A DNA stretch of 64,000 nt from JACXVD01 sp020446665 (GCA_041396905.1 JAWKXQ010000001.1:186001-250000), one strand, 5' to 3'; positions 25,345-33,183 are shown, counted from the first letter of the stretch. The notes: a model not told the origin generated them from the letters alone. Program-made: numbers and translations.

Positions 25345-25955
25345 GGCAGCACTTCAAGGGAAGCGGGACCCCGGGTCAAGCCCGGGGTGACGGGGTGTGG
25401 TTTGGTGGGGCAGCAAACCACCCCATTCCAGTCACTCAACGGCTCACAAGACTTAATGCGCTCCCCGCTGAGATTGAGCATTACCGTCTGCGTGAAACCT
25501 TCGGGGTTGCGACCGGGTGATCTCACTATGGCGATCCCACCATCCGGAATGCCCTCACTGTAAAGGACCGCACGAGGTGGTATCCCCGCAAGCTCTCGCT
25601 CGTGCAAATCTGCAAAGGCCTTCTTCTGCCGAGTTGTGAACGCGTCCATCGCGACGGAACTCAAAATTACGGCTACTCCCATGGCGGTAAGGGGGAGGAT
25701 GCGACCCAAATGCATCCTCGTGCGTGAGGAATGATGAGCCGGCTTGAAGAAGACCGTTGCGGCGGCTGCACAGAAAGCCACAAAGAAGATGATCGCCCAA
25801 GCAATGTGCCAGACGAGGATTGCTCCGAAATCGTTTCCTGTCCGAATGCTGTCGGGTCTGAACAGGGCTGCGGCGGCAAGATAGATCGGGCAAAACAGCA
25901 CCAGCAAACCAGCGGCAAATTTCTCGTTGAACGTGCATGATCGTAGGGTCTGCAT
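25269..25955 (-). CDS. Hypothetical membrane protein with repeat-derived C terminus
   Basis: 228 residues. Three hydrophobic segments (FAAGLLVLFCPIYLAAAALF, VWHIAWAIIFFVAFCAAAA and ILPLTAMGVAVILSSVAM) precede a soluble region with HERELAGIPPRAVLYSEGIP. The family is not recognised. The last 65 or so residues look acquired: EPLSDWNGV is encoded by a direct repeat, TPGLTRGPA by the palindromic repeat, and the final part lies antisense to the start of the GIY-YIG gene. The native C terminus was therefore probably replaced or extended. The start at 25955 is chosen at the MQTLRSC methionine; the frame is open up to 26048. Confidence 0.55.
   Translation of the reverse strand: MQTLRSCTFNEKFAAGLLVLFCPIYLAAAALFRPDSIRTGNDFGAILVWHIAWAIIFFVAFCAAAATVFFKPAHHSSRTRMHLGRILPLTAMGVAVILSSVAMDAFTTRQKKAFADLHERELAGIPPRAVLYSEGIPDGGIAIVRSPGRNPEGFTQTVMLNLSGERIKSCEPLSDWNGVVCCPTKPHPVTPGLTRGPASLEVLPWIASARVAGFTSRPTAIAGRSMSA
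25362..25394 (-). repeat. Right palindromic repeat of GIY-YIG cassette
   Basis: A 33-base inverted copy of the repeat split at 22840-22860/25011-25022, differing at two positions. Its core CCCCGGG...CCCGGGG can form a hairpin. It also encodes, in frame, part of the C terminus of the neighbouring membrane-protein frame (TPGLTRGPA). Confidence 0.78.
25418..25444. repeat. 27-base direct repeat, copy 1
   Basis: CCACCCCATTCCAGTCACTC followed by AACGGCT; 26 of 27 positions match 25991-26017, 573 bases away in the same orientation. The copies flank the small membrane-protein gene and lie in the same reading frame (both encode PLSDWNGV on the minus strand). Confidence 0.8.
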
Positions 25956-25990
25956 GGTGTTCCGAGAATAATGCAAGCTATGTCCTCTTT

Positions 25991-26017
25991 CCACCCCATT
26001 CCAGTCACTCAGCGGCT
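25991..26017. repeat. 27-base direct repeat, copy 2
   Basis: Partner of 25418-25444; lies 36 bases before the preferred start of the membrane-protein gene and may contain or border its promoter. Confidence 0.8.
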
Positions 26018-26071
26018 GATCTGACAGCCCCAATGCGGACGTTCGCAATCGCTTGCATTTGTCTGCGCAGC

Positions 26072-26375
26072 CTAGAAAATGCCCACTGCCAGCTCTGCCC
26101 AGATCAGCAGGAACAGGCCGAGCATGGCGAGCGAAGCAAAGGCAAAGGCCTGTTTGCCCTGAAAAGCGCGGGCTGCCAGCTCAACACTTGCGCACAGCAT
26201 CGCCAGCAAGCCGCCCATGACGATGAAATCGCCCGGTCCCCAAGTTCACTTCGCCGGTGAAGATCATGGCGATGGCGGGCACGGCCAGCAAGGCAGCGGC
26301 TGTGCCCCACAGGGCGAGGCGCCATTTGCCAGACAGGCCGGTTCGGGTGCTTTCCATGGTGTTGAGTGTCGTCAT
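26072..26375 (-). pseudogene. Small membrane protein gene with a +1 frameshift
   Basis: The N-terminal frame reads MTTLNTMESTRTGLSGKWRL, then a membrane helix and IFTGEVN. The next frame continues as ..WGPGDFIVMGGLLAML and a second helix ending ELAVGIF with a TAG stop at 26072-26074. Restoring the EVNWGPGDF motif of this small alphaproteobacterial membrane family needs removal of one base near 26238-26243, a spot with CCCC and AA runs. The total length (304 bases) is one more than a multiple of three. The start overlaps the dehalogenase stop by ATGA, so the two were cotranscribed. It is either a sequencing indel or a broken gene. Confidence 0.7.
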
Positions 26376-27259
26376 GCCTGTGCTGCCGTTTCCAGAATTG
26401 CCTCCACAAATCCCTGCGGATCGTCTTCCTGAATAAAGTGACCGCCTTTCAGCGTGCGATGCGGGGCGTTCTTGGCGCCGGGGACGCGTTCTTTGAACAT
26501 GGCATCGCCCCCGCGCGTGATCGGGTCACGGTCGCTGAAGGCGCAGGTGAAGGGTTTGTCCCATTGCTCCAGCACAGCCCAGGCTGCCAGCTGGTCGGGC
26601 ACGGCTTCATTATTGCCAAAGGGGACCAGCGACGGGAAAATCCGGGCTGCGGCCTTGCTGCCTCGCGTATCAAAGGGGGCATTGTAAGCGGCCACTTCAG
26701 CAGCGGACAGTTCCCGTCTGGTGGCGGTCTGCAGGATCTTGCCGATTGGGAAGACCGGGCTGTATTTTGAAAATCTGCGCCATTTGGCGAATGCGGGCGG
26801 GGCGTCCTGCCCGGCTGGCAGGCCACCATTGGAGAGCACGACACCGGAAAAGCGATCAGGCATGGCGGCGAGCAGGCGCAGGCCCACCAGAGAGCCCCAA
26901 TCCTGACAGGCGAGGAGGACATTCTCCAGTTTCAGTGCTTCGAACCATTCACGCATCCACGCCACATGCGCGGCATAGGTGAACGCGCCCTTGCTGGTCG
27001 GTTTGTCTGATTTGCCGAAACCAATCAGGTCAGGGGCCAGCGCCCGGAAACCAGCCGCGGCGACCGGGCCGACCATGTGGCGATAGAGATAGGACCAGCT
27101 CGGTTCGCCATGCATCATCAGCACCGGGCGGTCGTCACGCGGCCCTTCGTCAAGATAATGCACCCGCAACCCGCCCGGCAGCGTGTGATAATGCGGGGCG
27201 AAATCGTAATCCGGCAGATTGGCGAAGCGGGAATCAGGGGTGCGATGAATACGAGCCAT
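26372..27259 (-). CDS. Haloalkane dehalogenase (HLD-I type alpha/beta hydrolase)
   Basis: 295 residues. The oxyanion/halide-binding segment is HGEPSWSYLYR (50-60). The nucleophile is D120 with halide-binding W121 in ACQDWGS; the probable acid is D245 in FSDRDPITRG and the base H274 in KGGHFIQED. The Asp nucleophile next to Trp and the HGEPxW motif favour a haloalkane dehalogenase over an esterase or epoxide hydrolase. It cleaves carbon-halogen bonds of small haloalkanes in the cytoplasm; the natural substrate is unknown, and many marine sphingomonads carry such genes. It is coupled to the frameshifted membrane gene downstream. Confidence 0.85.
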   Translation of the reverse strand: MARIHRTPDSRFANLPDYDFAPHYHTLPGGLRVHYLDEGPRDDRPVLMMHGEPSWSYLYRHMVGPVAAAGFRALAPDLIGFGKSDKPTSKGAFTYAAHVAWMREWFEALKLENVLLACQDWGSLVGLRLLAAMPDRFSGVVLSNGGLPAGQDAPPAFAKWRRFSKYSPVFPIGKILQTATRRELSAAEVAAYNAPFDTRGSKAAARIFPSLVPFGNNEAVPDQLAAWAVLEQWDKPFTCAFSDRDPITRGGDAMFKERVPGAKNAPHRTLKGGHFIQEDDPQGFVEAILETAAQA

Positions 27260-27312
27260 GGCTGAGTGTCTGCTGCAATTCGCGTTTCGTCAAATTGCGC
27301 CCTGTACCTCCG

Positions 27313-28749
27313 TCAGTTCAGCCCTTCGAACAGGCCTTGTGCGAAGTCGGTCAGCGTATCGTCACGCGCGCCCATGATCACGATGCGGTCTCCGGGCCGG
27401 GCGATTTGCGCGATTTTCGCGCCGCAATCCTCGCGCGACGGGATATGGTGCAGGGTGAGCGGCTTGTCCTGCGCTGCCTCGCGAACCATGGCGATGATCC
27501 GCTCGCTGCCTTCGCTGCGGTTTACCGTGCCGCCGAAATAGACCGGATCACACAGGATCAGCACATCTTCCGCCGCCAGTTCTTTGGCAAAGGTCTTTGC
27601 CAGCTCGTGCCCCATCTGGCGCAGCGGGCCATAACCATGCGGCTGGAAGAAAGCGATGACGCGCCCCGGATGCGCCCGCATGGCGCGCAATGTGGCGGCG
27701 CATTTCTTGGGATTGTGGCCGAAATCGTCAATCACGGTGATATTGTCGCCAGTCGTCCCGACAATGTCGAACCGCCGCGCCATGCCCCGGAAGCTGCGCA
27801 ACGCCTGGACTGCATCTTCCACCGGCACGCCGGCTGCATTGGCCCCGGCAATGGCCGCCAGCGCGTTGGACAGATTATGCCGCCCCGGCATTGCGAGGTG
27901 CAGCGGGCATGCGGTCTTGTCACGCTTGTCGATCACCACCGCAGAGATCGACACCGGGTCTTCGACAATAGATCCTGCCTCGACCTTGATCAGTGCCTTG
28001 CGGCTATCGATGGCGAAAGGCAGCACGCCGTCCAGCCCGTCAGCGAGGTAATAGCTTTCATCATCGTCGAAATTGACGGCCGTCCGGGCTGATGCCTTCA
28101 GGAATTTGCGGAACAATGCGCGCAATTCCTCGATGCTCTTGTGGTCGAGGCTGACATTGAGCAGCACCCCGACCTTGGGCCGGTAGAGCGCGATGGAGCC
28201 GTCACTTTCATCCACTTCGCTGACGAAAGCCTGGCCGCTTCCCACCACGGCGCTGGCAAAGGGGGCCTCTGCGCTGCGGAAATTCTTCATCACCGCGCCG
28301 TTCATGATTGTCGGATCAAGTCCGACATCGGCGAGAATCCAGCCCAACATACCGGTGACGGTGCTCTTGCCGCTGGTGCCGGCCACGGCGATGCCAAAGG
28401 GGGCAGAGTTGAACAATTCGGACAGCAATTCCGCGCGCGTCATGCGGGAACAGCCCAGTTCGCGCGCGCGGACCATTTCGGGCACCGTGTCTTCCACCGC
28501 CGCGCTGGCGATCAGCACCTGATCGGCAGAGGTGATGCCGCTGCCATCCTGCGGATAGAGAGCGAAGCCTTCCTGTTCCAGCCAGGCGAATTTTTCCGGG
28601 CTGCGGCCCTGGTCACGGCTGCGGTCAGACCCCGCGACCTCAGCCCCGCGCCCGCGCAGAATTTGCGCCAGAGGCAGCATGCCAGAGCCGCCAATGCCGC
28701 AAAAGAACCATGGGTGGCTGGTCAGCTCTGCCTTGTGGGAATCGTTCAT
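27313..28749 (-). CDS. Mur ligase family protein (MurC/Mpl-like)
   Basis: 478 residues with the three Mur ligase domains: an N-terminal Rossmann domain (FFCGIGGSGMLPLAQIL), a central ATPase with P-loop AGTSGKSTVTG, and a C-terminal domain with DDFGHNPKKCAATLRAMR and FFQPHGYGPL. The closest types are MurC, which adds L-Ala to UDP-MurNAc, and Mpl, which re-attaches recycled tripeptide. It is not in a cell-wall gene cluster but lies head-to-head with an LD-carboxypeptidase, the enzyme that produces the tripeptide, which favours the recycling role. That choice is inference. 52 bases separate the divergent starts. Confidence 0.82.
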   Translation of the reverse strand: MNDSHKAELTSHPWFFCGIGGSGMLPLAQILRGRGAEVAGSDRSRDQGRSPEKFAWLEQEGFALYPQDGSGITSADQVLIASAAVEDTVPEMVRARELGCSRMTRAELLSELFNSAPFGIAVAGTSGKSTVTGMLGWILADVGLDPTIMNGAVMKNFRSAEAPFASAVVGSGQAFVSEVDESDGSIALYRPKVGVLLNVSLDHKSIEELRALFRKFLKASARTAVNFDDDESYYLADGLDGVLPFAIDSRKALIKVEAGSIVEDPVSISAVVIDKRDKTACPLHLAMPGRHNLSNALAAIAGANAAGVPVEDAVQALRSFRGMARRFDIVGTTGDNITVIDDFGHNPKKCAATLRAMRAHPGRVIAFFQPHGYGPLRQMGHELAKTFAKELAAEDVLILCDPVYFGGTVNRSEGSERIIAMVREAAQDKPLTLHHIPSREDCGAKIAQIARPGDRIVIMGARDDTLTDFAQGLFEGLN

Positions 28750-28801
28750 GGCCCATGGCTATGCAGTTGTGCGCGGCAACACAAGGCGGCTAGATAGGCT
28801 T

Positions 28802-29629
28802 ATGACCCGCATTGCAATCTGCGCCCCGGCGACACCCATCACCCGCGAGCATGCCGATGCGGCGCGCGCGCTGGTGGCAGACGAATATCCCGGCCTGTCG
28901 CTGCATTTTCACGAACAATGCTTCACCGGACTGGGCCATTTTGCGGGCTCGGATGTGAACCGGATGGATGCCTTTGTCGAATGCGCCAATGATGTCTCTT
29001 TCGACGCGGTATGGTTCGCCAAGGGCGGCTATGGCTCCAACCGGATCGCGGCAGAGGCGGTGAAGAAGCTTGGCTATGCTGCGCGTAACAAGGCCTATGT
29101 CGGCTTCTCCGATTGCGGCTATCTGCTGGGCACGCTCTATCGCGCCGGGATCGGGCAGGCGGTGCATGGCTCCATGCCTGTCAGCAGCCGCAGCGAAAAT
29201 GGCAAGGTCGCTTTGCGCCGCGTGCTGGACTGGTTTTCCGGCGATGATAGCGGGCTGGAGCCCTCGCTGGACGGTCGCCCCACGGTTGCCTTCAACCTGA
29301 TGACGCTGGCGATGATGGCAGGCACGGACCTGATGCCTGATCTGACCGGTCACGTGGTGATCGTGGAGGAAGTGTCCGAACATCTCTACGCGATTGACCG
29401 GCTGTTCTTCCACTTGGTCAACAACCTTCCGCCCGTTGCTGGCCTGCGGCTGGGCGCCATTACGGCAGTGCCGGAAAATGACCGTCCATTCGGCCAGGAG
29501 GAAGAGGATATTGCCCGCTTCTGGTGCGCGCGGGCGGGGATTGACTATCTGGGCCGCGCCGAGGTGGGCCATACGGGCGGCAATCATGTTGTCCCCTTCG
29601 GGCTTGCGCGCAGCTTCAAGCGCTCATAA
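28802..29629 (+). CDS. LD-carboxypeptidase (peptidase S66, LdcA-like)
   Basis: 275 residues. The family N terminus RIAICAPATPIT is followed by the nucleophile Ser103 in GFSDCGYLL, the glutamate in VVIVEEVSEHLYAIDRL (about 189) and the histidine in EVGHTGGN (about 257), the S66 Ser-Glu-His set. It removes the terminal D-Ala from murein tetrapeptides in the cytoplasm during recycling. The start at 28802 is chosen because it begins the conserved domain; upstream in-frame codons overlap the divergent Mur ligase. fabD follows 29 bases downstream. Confidence 0.88.
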   Translation: MTRIAICAPATPITREHADAARALVADEYPGLSLHFHEQCFTGLGHFAGSDVNRMDAFVECANDVSFDAVWFAKGGYGSNRIAAEAVKKLGYAARNKAYVGFSDCGYLLGTLYRAGIGQAVHGSMPVSSRSENGKVALRRVLDWFSGDDSGLEPSLDGRPTVAFNLMTLAMMAGTDLMPDLTGHVVIVEEVSEHLYAIDRLFFHLVNNLPPVAGLRLGAITAVPENDRPFGQEEEDIARFWCARAGIDYLGRAEVGHTGGNHVVPFGLARSFKRS

Positions 29630-29658
29630 TCGCGCCGCCAAAGCAGGAGATAAAGAGA

Positions 29659-30594
29659 ATGCGAGCATTTGTTTTCCCGGGGCAGGGCAGCCAGAAAGTC
29701 GGCATGGGCAAGGAACTGGCCGATGCCAGCGCCGCCGCGCGCGAAGTGTTCGAGGAAGTGGACGATGCGCTGGGGCAGAAACTCTCCGCTATCATGTTCG
29801 AAGGTCCCGAAGACCAGCTGACGCTGACCGAAAACGCGCAGCCCGCGATCATGGCCAATGCTATCGCCACTTTGCGCGTGCTGGAGCAGGAAGGCGGCAT
29901 TGCGCTGGCGGATAAGGGCGATTGCGTCGCCGGGCATTCGCTGGGCGAATATACTGCCTTGTGCGCGGTGGGCGCTTTCTCGCTGGCGGATACGGCGCGG
30001 CTGCTCAAGCTGCGCGGGCAAGCGATGCAGGCTGCCGTTCCGGTGGGCGAGGGCGCGATGGCCGCGCTGCTCGGTGCTGATCTGGAGAAAGCGCAAGCGC
30101 TTGCCGATGCTGCCGCCGAAGGGCAGGTGTGCGAAGTCGCCAATGATAATGACAGCACGCAGGTCGTGATCTCCGGCCACCGCGAAGCAATTGAGCGGGC
30201 CGTGGCGCTGGTGAAGGATCACGGGATCAAGCGCGGCGTGTTGCTGCCCGTTTCCGCGCCCTTCCACTGCTCGCTGATGCAACCCGCCGCCGATGCGATG
30301 GCGGAGGCTCTGGGCAAGACTCCTCCGGGCGCCTTCACTCTGCCGCTCTATGCCAATGTCACCGCCGCGCAGGTGACCGATCCGGCGCAGGAACTGGATC
30401 TGCTGGTGCAACAAGTAACCGGCCGTGTCCGCTGGCGCGAAAGCGTGCTCGCCATGCGCGCTGCAGGTATGGAACACTTCGTGGAACTGGGCGGCAAGGT
30501 GCTGGGCCCGATGATCGGCCGGATCGACAAGGAAGCCTCTGTGACCAGCGTGATAACGATGGAAGATATCGAGGCGCTGGCGAAGGAGATTTGA
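29659..30594 (+). CDS. fabD: Malonyl-CoA:ACP transacylase
   Basis: 311 residues. FPGQGSQKVGMGKEL is the N-terminal signature, the nucleophile is S94 in AGHSLGEYTAL, and the histidine lies in SAPFHCSLM; VELGGKVLGPM is near the C terminus. It loads malonyl groups on acyl carrier protein to start fatty-acid synthesis. AGGAG lies about 10 bases before the ATG. fabG, normally the next gene, follows after an inserted 468-bp inverted-repeat cassette. Confidence 0.96.
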   Translation: MRAFVFPGQGSQKVGMGKELADASAAAREVFEEVDDALGQKLSAIMFEGPEDQLTLTENAQPAIMANAIATLRVLEQEGGIALADKGDCVAGHSLGEYTALCAVGAFSLADTARLLKLRGQAMQAAVPVGEGAMAALLGADLEKAQALADAAAEGQVCEVANDNDSTQVVISGHREAIERAVALVKDHGIKRGVLLPVSAPFHCSLMQPAADAMAEALGKTPPGAFTLPLYANVTAAQVTDPAQELDLLVQQVTGRVRWRESVLAMRAAGMEHFVELGGKVLGPMIGRIDKEASVTSVITMEDIEALAKEI

Positions 30595-30601
30595 TTTATT
30601 G

Positions 30602-30632
30602 GGGCGCTCACAGAGGCACAGGGGCACAGAGG
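30602..30632 (+). repeat. Left inverted repeat of the GxxExxY cassette
   Basis: 31 bases containing CGCTCACAGAGGCAC and GGCACAGAGG; 28 of 31 positions match the reverse complement of 31039-31069. It begins 8 bases after the fabD stop. Its last base is the first base of the preferred GTG start. Confidence 0.82.
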
Positions 30633-31024
30633 TGACTGGAGCAGAACGCGAAGAGCTTAACCGGTTGAGCGGCTTGGTTGTAGATCAATGCATTCGCATC
30701 CATCGCGATCTTGGCCCCGGATTGCTCGAGAGCGTGTATGAAACTGTGCTGGAAGGAGCGCTCCGGCGAGAGGGTTTGAAGGTGGCCCGGCAAGTGCCCG
30801 TTGATATTGAATATGACGGGATGAGCTTCAAGGCGGCATTCCGCATGGACATGCTGGTTGCAGATCGTCTGGTGCTGGAAATCAAGTCAGTGGAAAAGCT
30901 CTCTAACTTGCATGCCAAACAATTGTTGACCTATCTGCGATTAACTCGGAGCCCTTTAGGGCTCCTGCTCAACTTCTCCGGCGAGACCATGAAAGAGGGT
31001 ATTCGCCGGGTCATAGATATTTGA
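30632..31024 (+). CDS. GxxExxY protein (PD-(D/E)XK nuclease-fold family)
   Basis: 130 residues from a GTG at 30632; a TTG at 30599 would extend the frame through the repeat (giving the RHRGTE peptide often seen in this family). The naming motif is GLLESVY in LGPGLLESVYETVLEGAL; the nuclease-like core is FRMDMLVADRLVLEIKS, with Asp and the E-x-K pair. Pfam places the family in the PD-(D/E)XK superfamily, but no activity is established to my knowledge. It is flanked by 31-base inverted repeats between fabD and fabG and is codirectional with both. Confidence 0.88.
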   Translation: MTGAEREELNRLSGLVVDQCIRIHRDLGPGLLESVYETVLEGALRREGLKVARQVPVDIEYDGMSFKAAFRMDMLVADRLVLEIKSVEKLSNLHAKQLLTYLRLTRSPLGLLLNFSGETMKEGIRRVIDI

Positions 31025-31038
31025 TTTAGCGCTGAAAT

Positions 31039-31069
31039 CCTCTGTGCCTCCGTGCCTCTGTGAGCGTCC
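31039..31069 (-). repeat. Right inverted repeat of the GxxExxY cassette
   Basis: Inverted partner of 30602-30632 with three mismatches; contains CCTCTGTGCC and GTGCCTCTGTGAGCG. It ends 21 bases before the fabG start, leaving fabG with its own ribosome site (TTGGAG). Confidence 0.82.
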
Positions 31070-31090
31070 TAAGAATTTTGGAGAAATGAC

Positions 31091-31843
31091 ATGTTTTCGC
31101 TCGAAGGAATGACCGCCCTTGTTACCGGTGCCAGTGGTGGCATTGGGTCTTCTATCGCCCGTTCGCTGGCTTCGCAGGGGGCGCGGTTGGCGCTTTCTGG
31201 TTCCAATGCGGCCAAATTGCGCGCGTTCCGGGAAGAGCTGAATGACGAATATGGGCACGATCATGTGGAGATCACCTGCGATCTGTCCAATGCCACGCAG
31301 GTAGAGGAACTGATCCCGGCCACCGTGGATACGCTCGGCAAGATTGACATTCTCGTCAACAATGCGGGCGTCACGCGCGACAATCTCGCCATGCGGATTA
31401 AGGACGAGGAATGGGACGCGGTGATGAAGATCAACCTTGAGGCTGCCTTCCGCCTGATGCGCGCCAGCGCCCGCCCGATGATGAAGGCGCGTTTTGGCCG
31501 CATCGTCACCATCACCAGCGTTGTCGGCGCGACCGGCAATCCGGGCCAGATGAACTATGCCGCAGCAAAGGCTGGTCTGGTCGGCATGACCAAGGCATTT
31601 GCGCAGGAAGTCGCCAGCCGCGGGATCACCGCCAATTGCGTCGCACCGGGCTTTATCCGCACGGCGATGACCGATGTTCTGCCCGATGCGCAGAAGGATG
31701 CGCTCAATGCCCGCATCCCCATGGGCCGCATGGGCGAGGGCGAAGATATTGGCGCTGCGGTGGCCTATCTCGCCAGCAAGGAAGCAGGCTATGTCACGGG
31801 CCAGACGCTGCATGTGAATGGCGGCATGGCGATGCTTTCCTGA
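31091..31843 (+). CDS. fabG: 3-oxoacyl-[acyl-carrier-protein] reductase
   Basis: 250 residues, classical SDR. The nucleotide motif TGASGGIGSSIA is near residue 14, NNAGVTRDN marks the NNAG region, the catalytic serine is in TITSVVGATGN, and the Y-x3-K is NYAAAKAGLVGMTKAFAQE. HVNGGMAM at the C terminus is typical of FabG. It reduces 3-oxoacyl-ACP with NADPH. Downstream, 31844-32055 has no gene; an 8-bp inverted repeat (31884-31891 with 31911-31918) there lacks a T-run, so I do not call it a terminator. Confidence 0.96.
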   Translation: MFSLEGMTALVTGASGGIGSSIARSLASQGARLALSGSNAAKLRAFREELNDEYGHDHVEITCDLSNATQVEELIPATVDTLGKIDILVNNAGVTRDNLAMRIKDEEWDAVMKINLEAAFRLMRASARPMMKARFGRIVTITSVVGATGNPGQMNYAAAKAGLVGMTKAFAQEVASRGITANCVAPGFIRTAMTDVLPDAQKDALNARIPMGRMGEGEDIGAAVAYLASKEAGYVTGQTLHVNGGMAMLS

Positions 31844-32055
31844 TCCGGCAGGCCGCGCTGTCCTGATTTTTGCGACACTTGCGGCGGATTCTGGAGAACT
31901 TTTCCCCAAAGAATCCGCTCTCAAGGCTAATGCGCCTTGCCGCGCTGGCCTGTGTCGCTAAGGATAAGTGACGATTTTCCGGCGCTCGCGGGCGATTCCG
32001 GCTATGGTTTGGCAGGAATGGCCCCCCGGCGCACAAGGGGGAAGAAGAAAGACCG

Positions 32056-33183
32056 ATGAAGGCCACAATCGAACGTGCCAATTTGCTGCGCAGCCTGTCC
32101 CACGTACAGTCCGTGGTGGAGCGCCGCAACACGATCCCGATCCTTTCCAACGTCCTGATTGACGCTGACGCCAATGGCGCGGTGAAGGTGATGGCGACCG
32201 ATCTCGACCTGCAAGTGGTCGAGAATATGAGCGCCGCTGCAGTCGAATCGCCGGGTTCGACAACTGTCTCGGCGCATCTGCTGTTCGACATTGCGCGCAA
32301 GCTGCCCGAGGGTAGCCAGGTGGTGCTGGAAACCGCGGATAACCGGATGGCGATCAAGGCCGGGCGCAGCCGTTTCAGCCTGCCGACGCTGCCGCGCGAT
32401 GATTTCCCCGTGATCGTGGAAGGCGATCTGCCAACCAGCTTCGAAATTCCGGCCAAGGTGCTGGCAGAGCTGATTGACCGCACCCGCTTCGCGATTTCGA
32501 CGGAAGAAACCCGCTATTACCTCAACGGCATCTTCCTGCACGTTACCGATGATGACAAGCCGGTGCTGAAGGCTGCTGCGACGGACGGACACCGCCTCGC
32601 CCGCTTTACGCTGGAGCGTCCCGAAGGGGCCGAAGGCATGCCCGACGTCATCGTGCCGCGCAAGGCAGTGGCGGAATTGCGCAAGCTGCTGGAAGAAGCG
32701 CTGGACGCCAATGTCGCGATTGACCTGTCCGCCAGCAAGATCCGCTTCACCATGGGCGGTGAAGGCGGTGTGGTGCTGACCAGCAAGCTGATCGACGGGA
32801 CTTTCCCCGATTACAGCCGCGTGATCCCCACCGGGAATGACAAGCTGCTCAAGCTTGATCCGCGCAGCTTCTTCCAGGGTGTGGACCGCGTGGCCACCAT
32901 CGCCACGGAGAAAACCCGTGCGGTGAAGATGGGGCTGGAAAACGACAAGATCGTGCTGTCCGTCACCTCGCCTGATAATGGCACGGCGACGGAAGAGGTC
33001 GCTGCTGAATATGGTTCGGACCAGTTCGAAATTGGCTTCAACGCCAATTATCTCAAGGACATCCTTGGCCAGATTGATGGCGATACGGTGGAACTGCATC
33101 TCGCCGATGCCGGTGCACCAACGCTGATCCGCAAGGATGACAAGAGCCCGGCGCTTTACGTCCTGATGCCGATGCGCGTGTGA
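32056..33183 (+). CDS. dnaN: DNA polymerase III subunit beta (sliding clamp)
   Basis: 375 residues of the three-domain clamp, starting MKATIERANLLRSLSHVQSV. Conserved blocks include VVERRNTIPILSNV, ISTEETRYYLNG, TDGHRLARFTLE and, at the C terminus, LYVLMPMRV. It forms the ring that tethers the replicase. Here it is not next to dnaA or recF but follows fabG, with a secreted-protein gene overlapping its stop. The 212-base upstream gap presumably carries its promoter. Confidence 0.97.
   Translation: MKATIERANLLRSLSHVQSVVERRNTIPILSNVLIDADANGAVKVMATDLDLQVVENMSAAAVESPGSTTVSAHLLFDIARKLPEGSQVVLETADNRMAIKAGRSRFSLPTLPRDDFPVIVEGDLPTSFEIPAKVLAELIDRTRFAISTEETRYYLNGIFLHVTDDDKPVLKAAATDGHRLARFTLERPEGAEGMPDVIVPRKAVAELRKLLEEALDANVAIDLSASKIRFTMGGEGGVVLTSKLIDGTFPDYSRVIPTGNDKLLKLDPRSFFQGVDRVATIATEKTRAVKMGLENDKIVLSVTSPDNGTATEEVAAEYGSDQFEIGFNANYLKDILGQIDGDTVELHLADAGAPTLIRKDDKSPALYVLMPMRV

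Noticed and set aside
22840..25394. CRISPR-like array from the repeated palindromes
   Set aside because: Only two copies, inverted relative to each other and enclosing a gene; no regular spacers or cas genes.
26104..26409. 101-codon minus frame over the frameshifted membrane gene
   Set aside because: Its N-terminal half is in the wrong frame and reads as Arg/His-rich noise; the true protein switches frame near 26240.
31884..31918. Hairpin after fabG as a terminator
   Set aside because: The 8-bp stem has a 19-base loop and no T-run follows.
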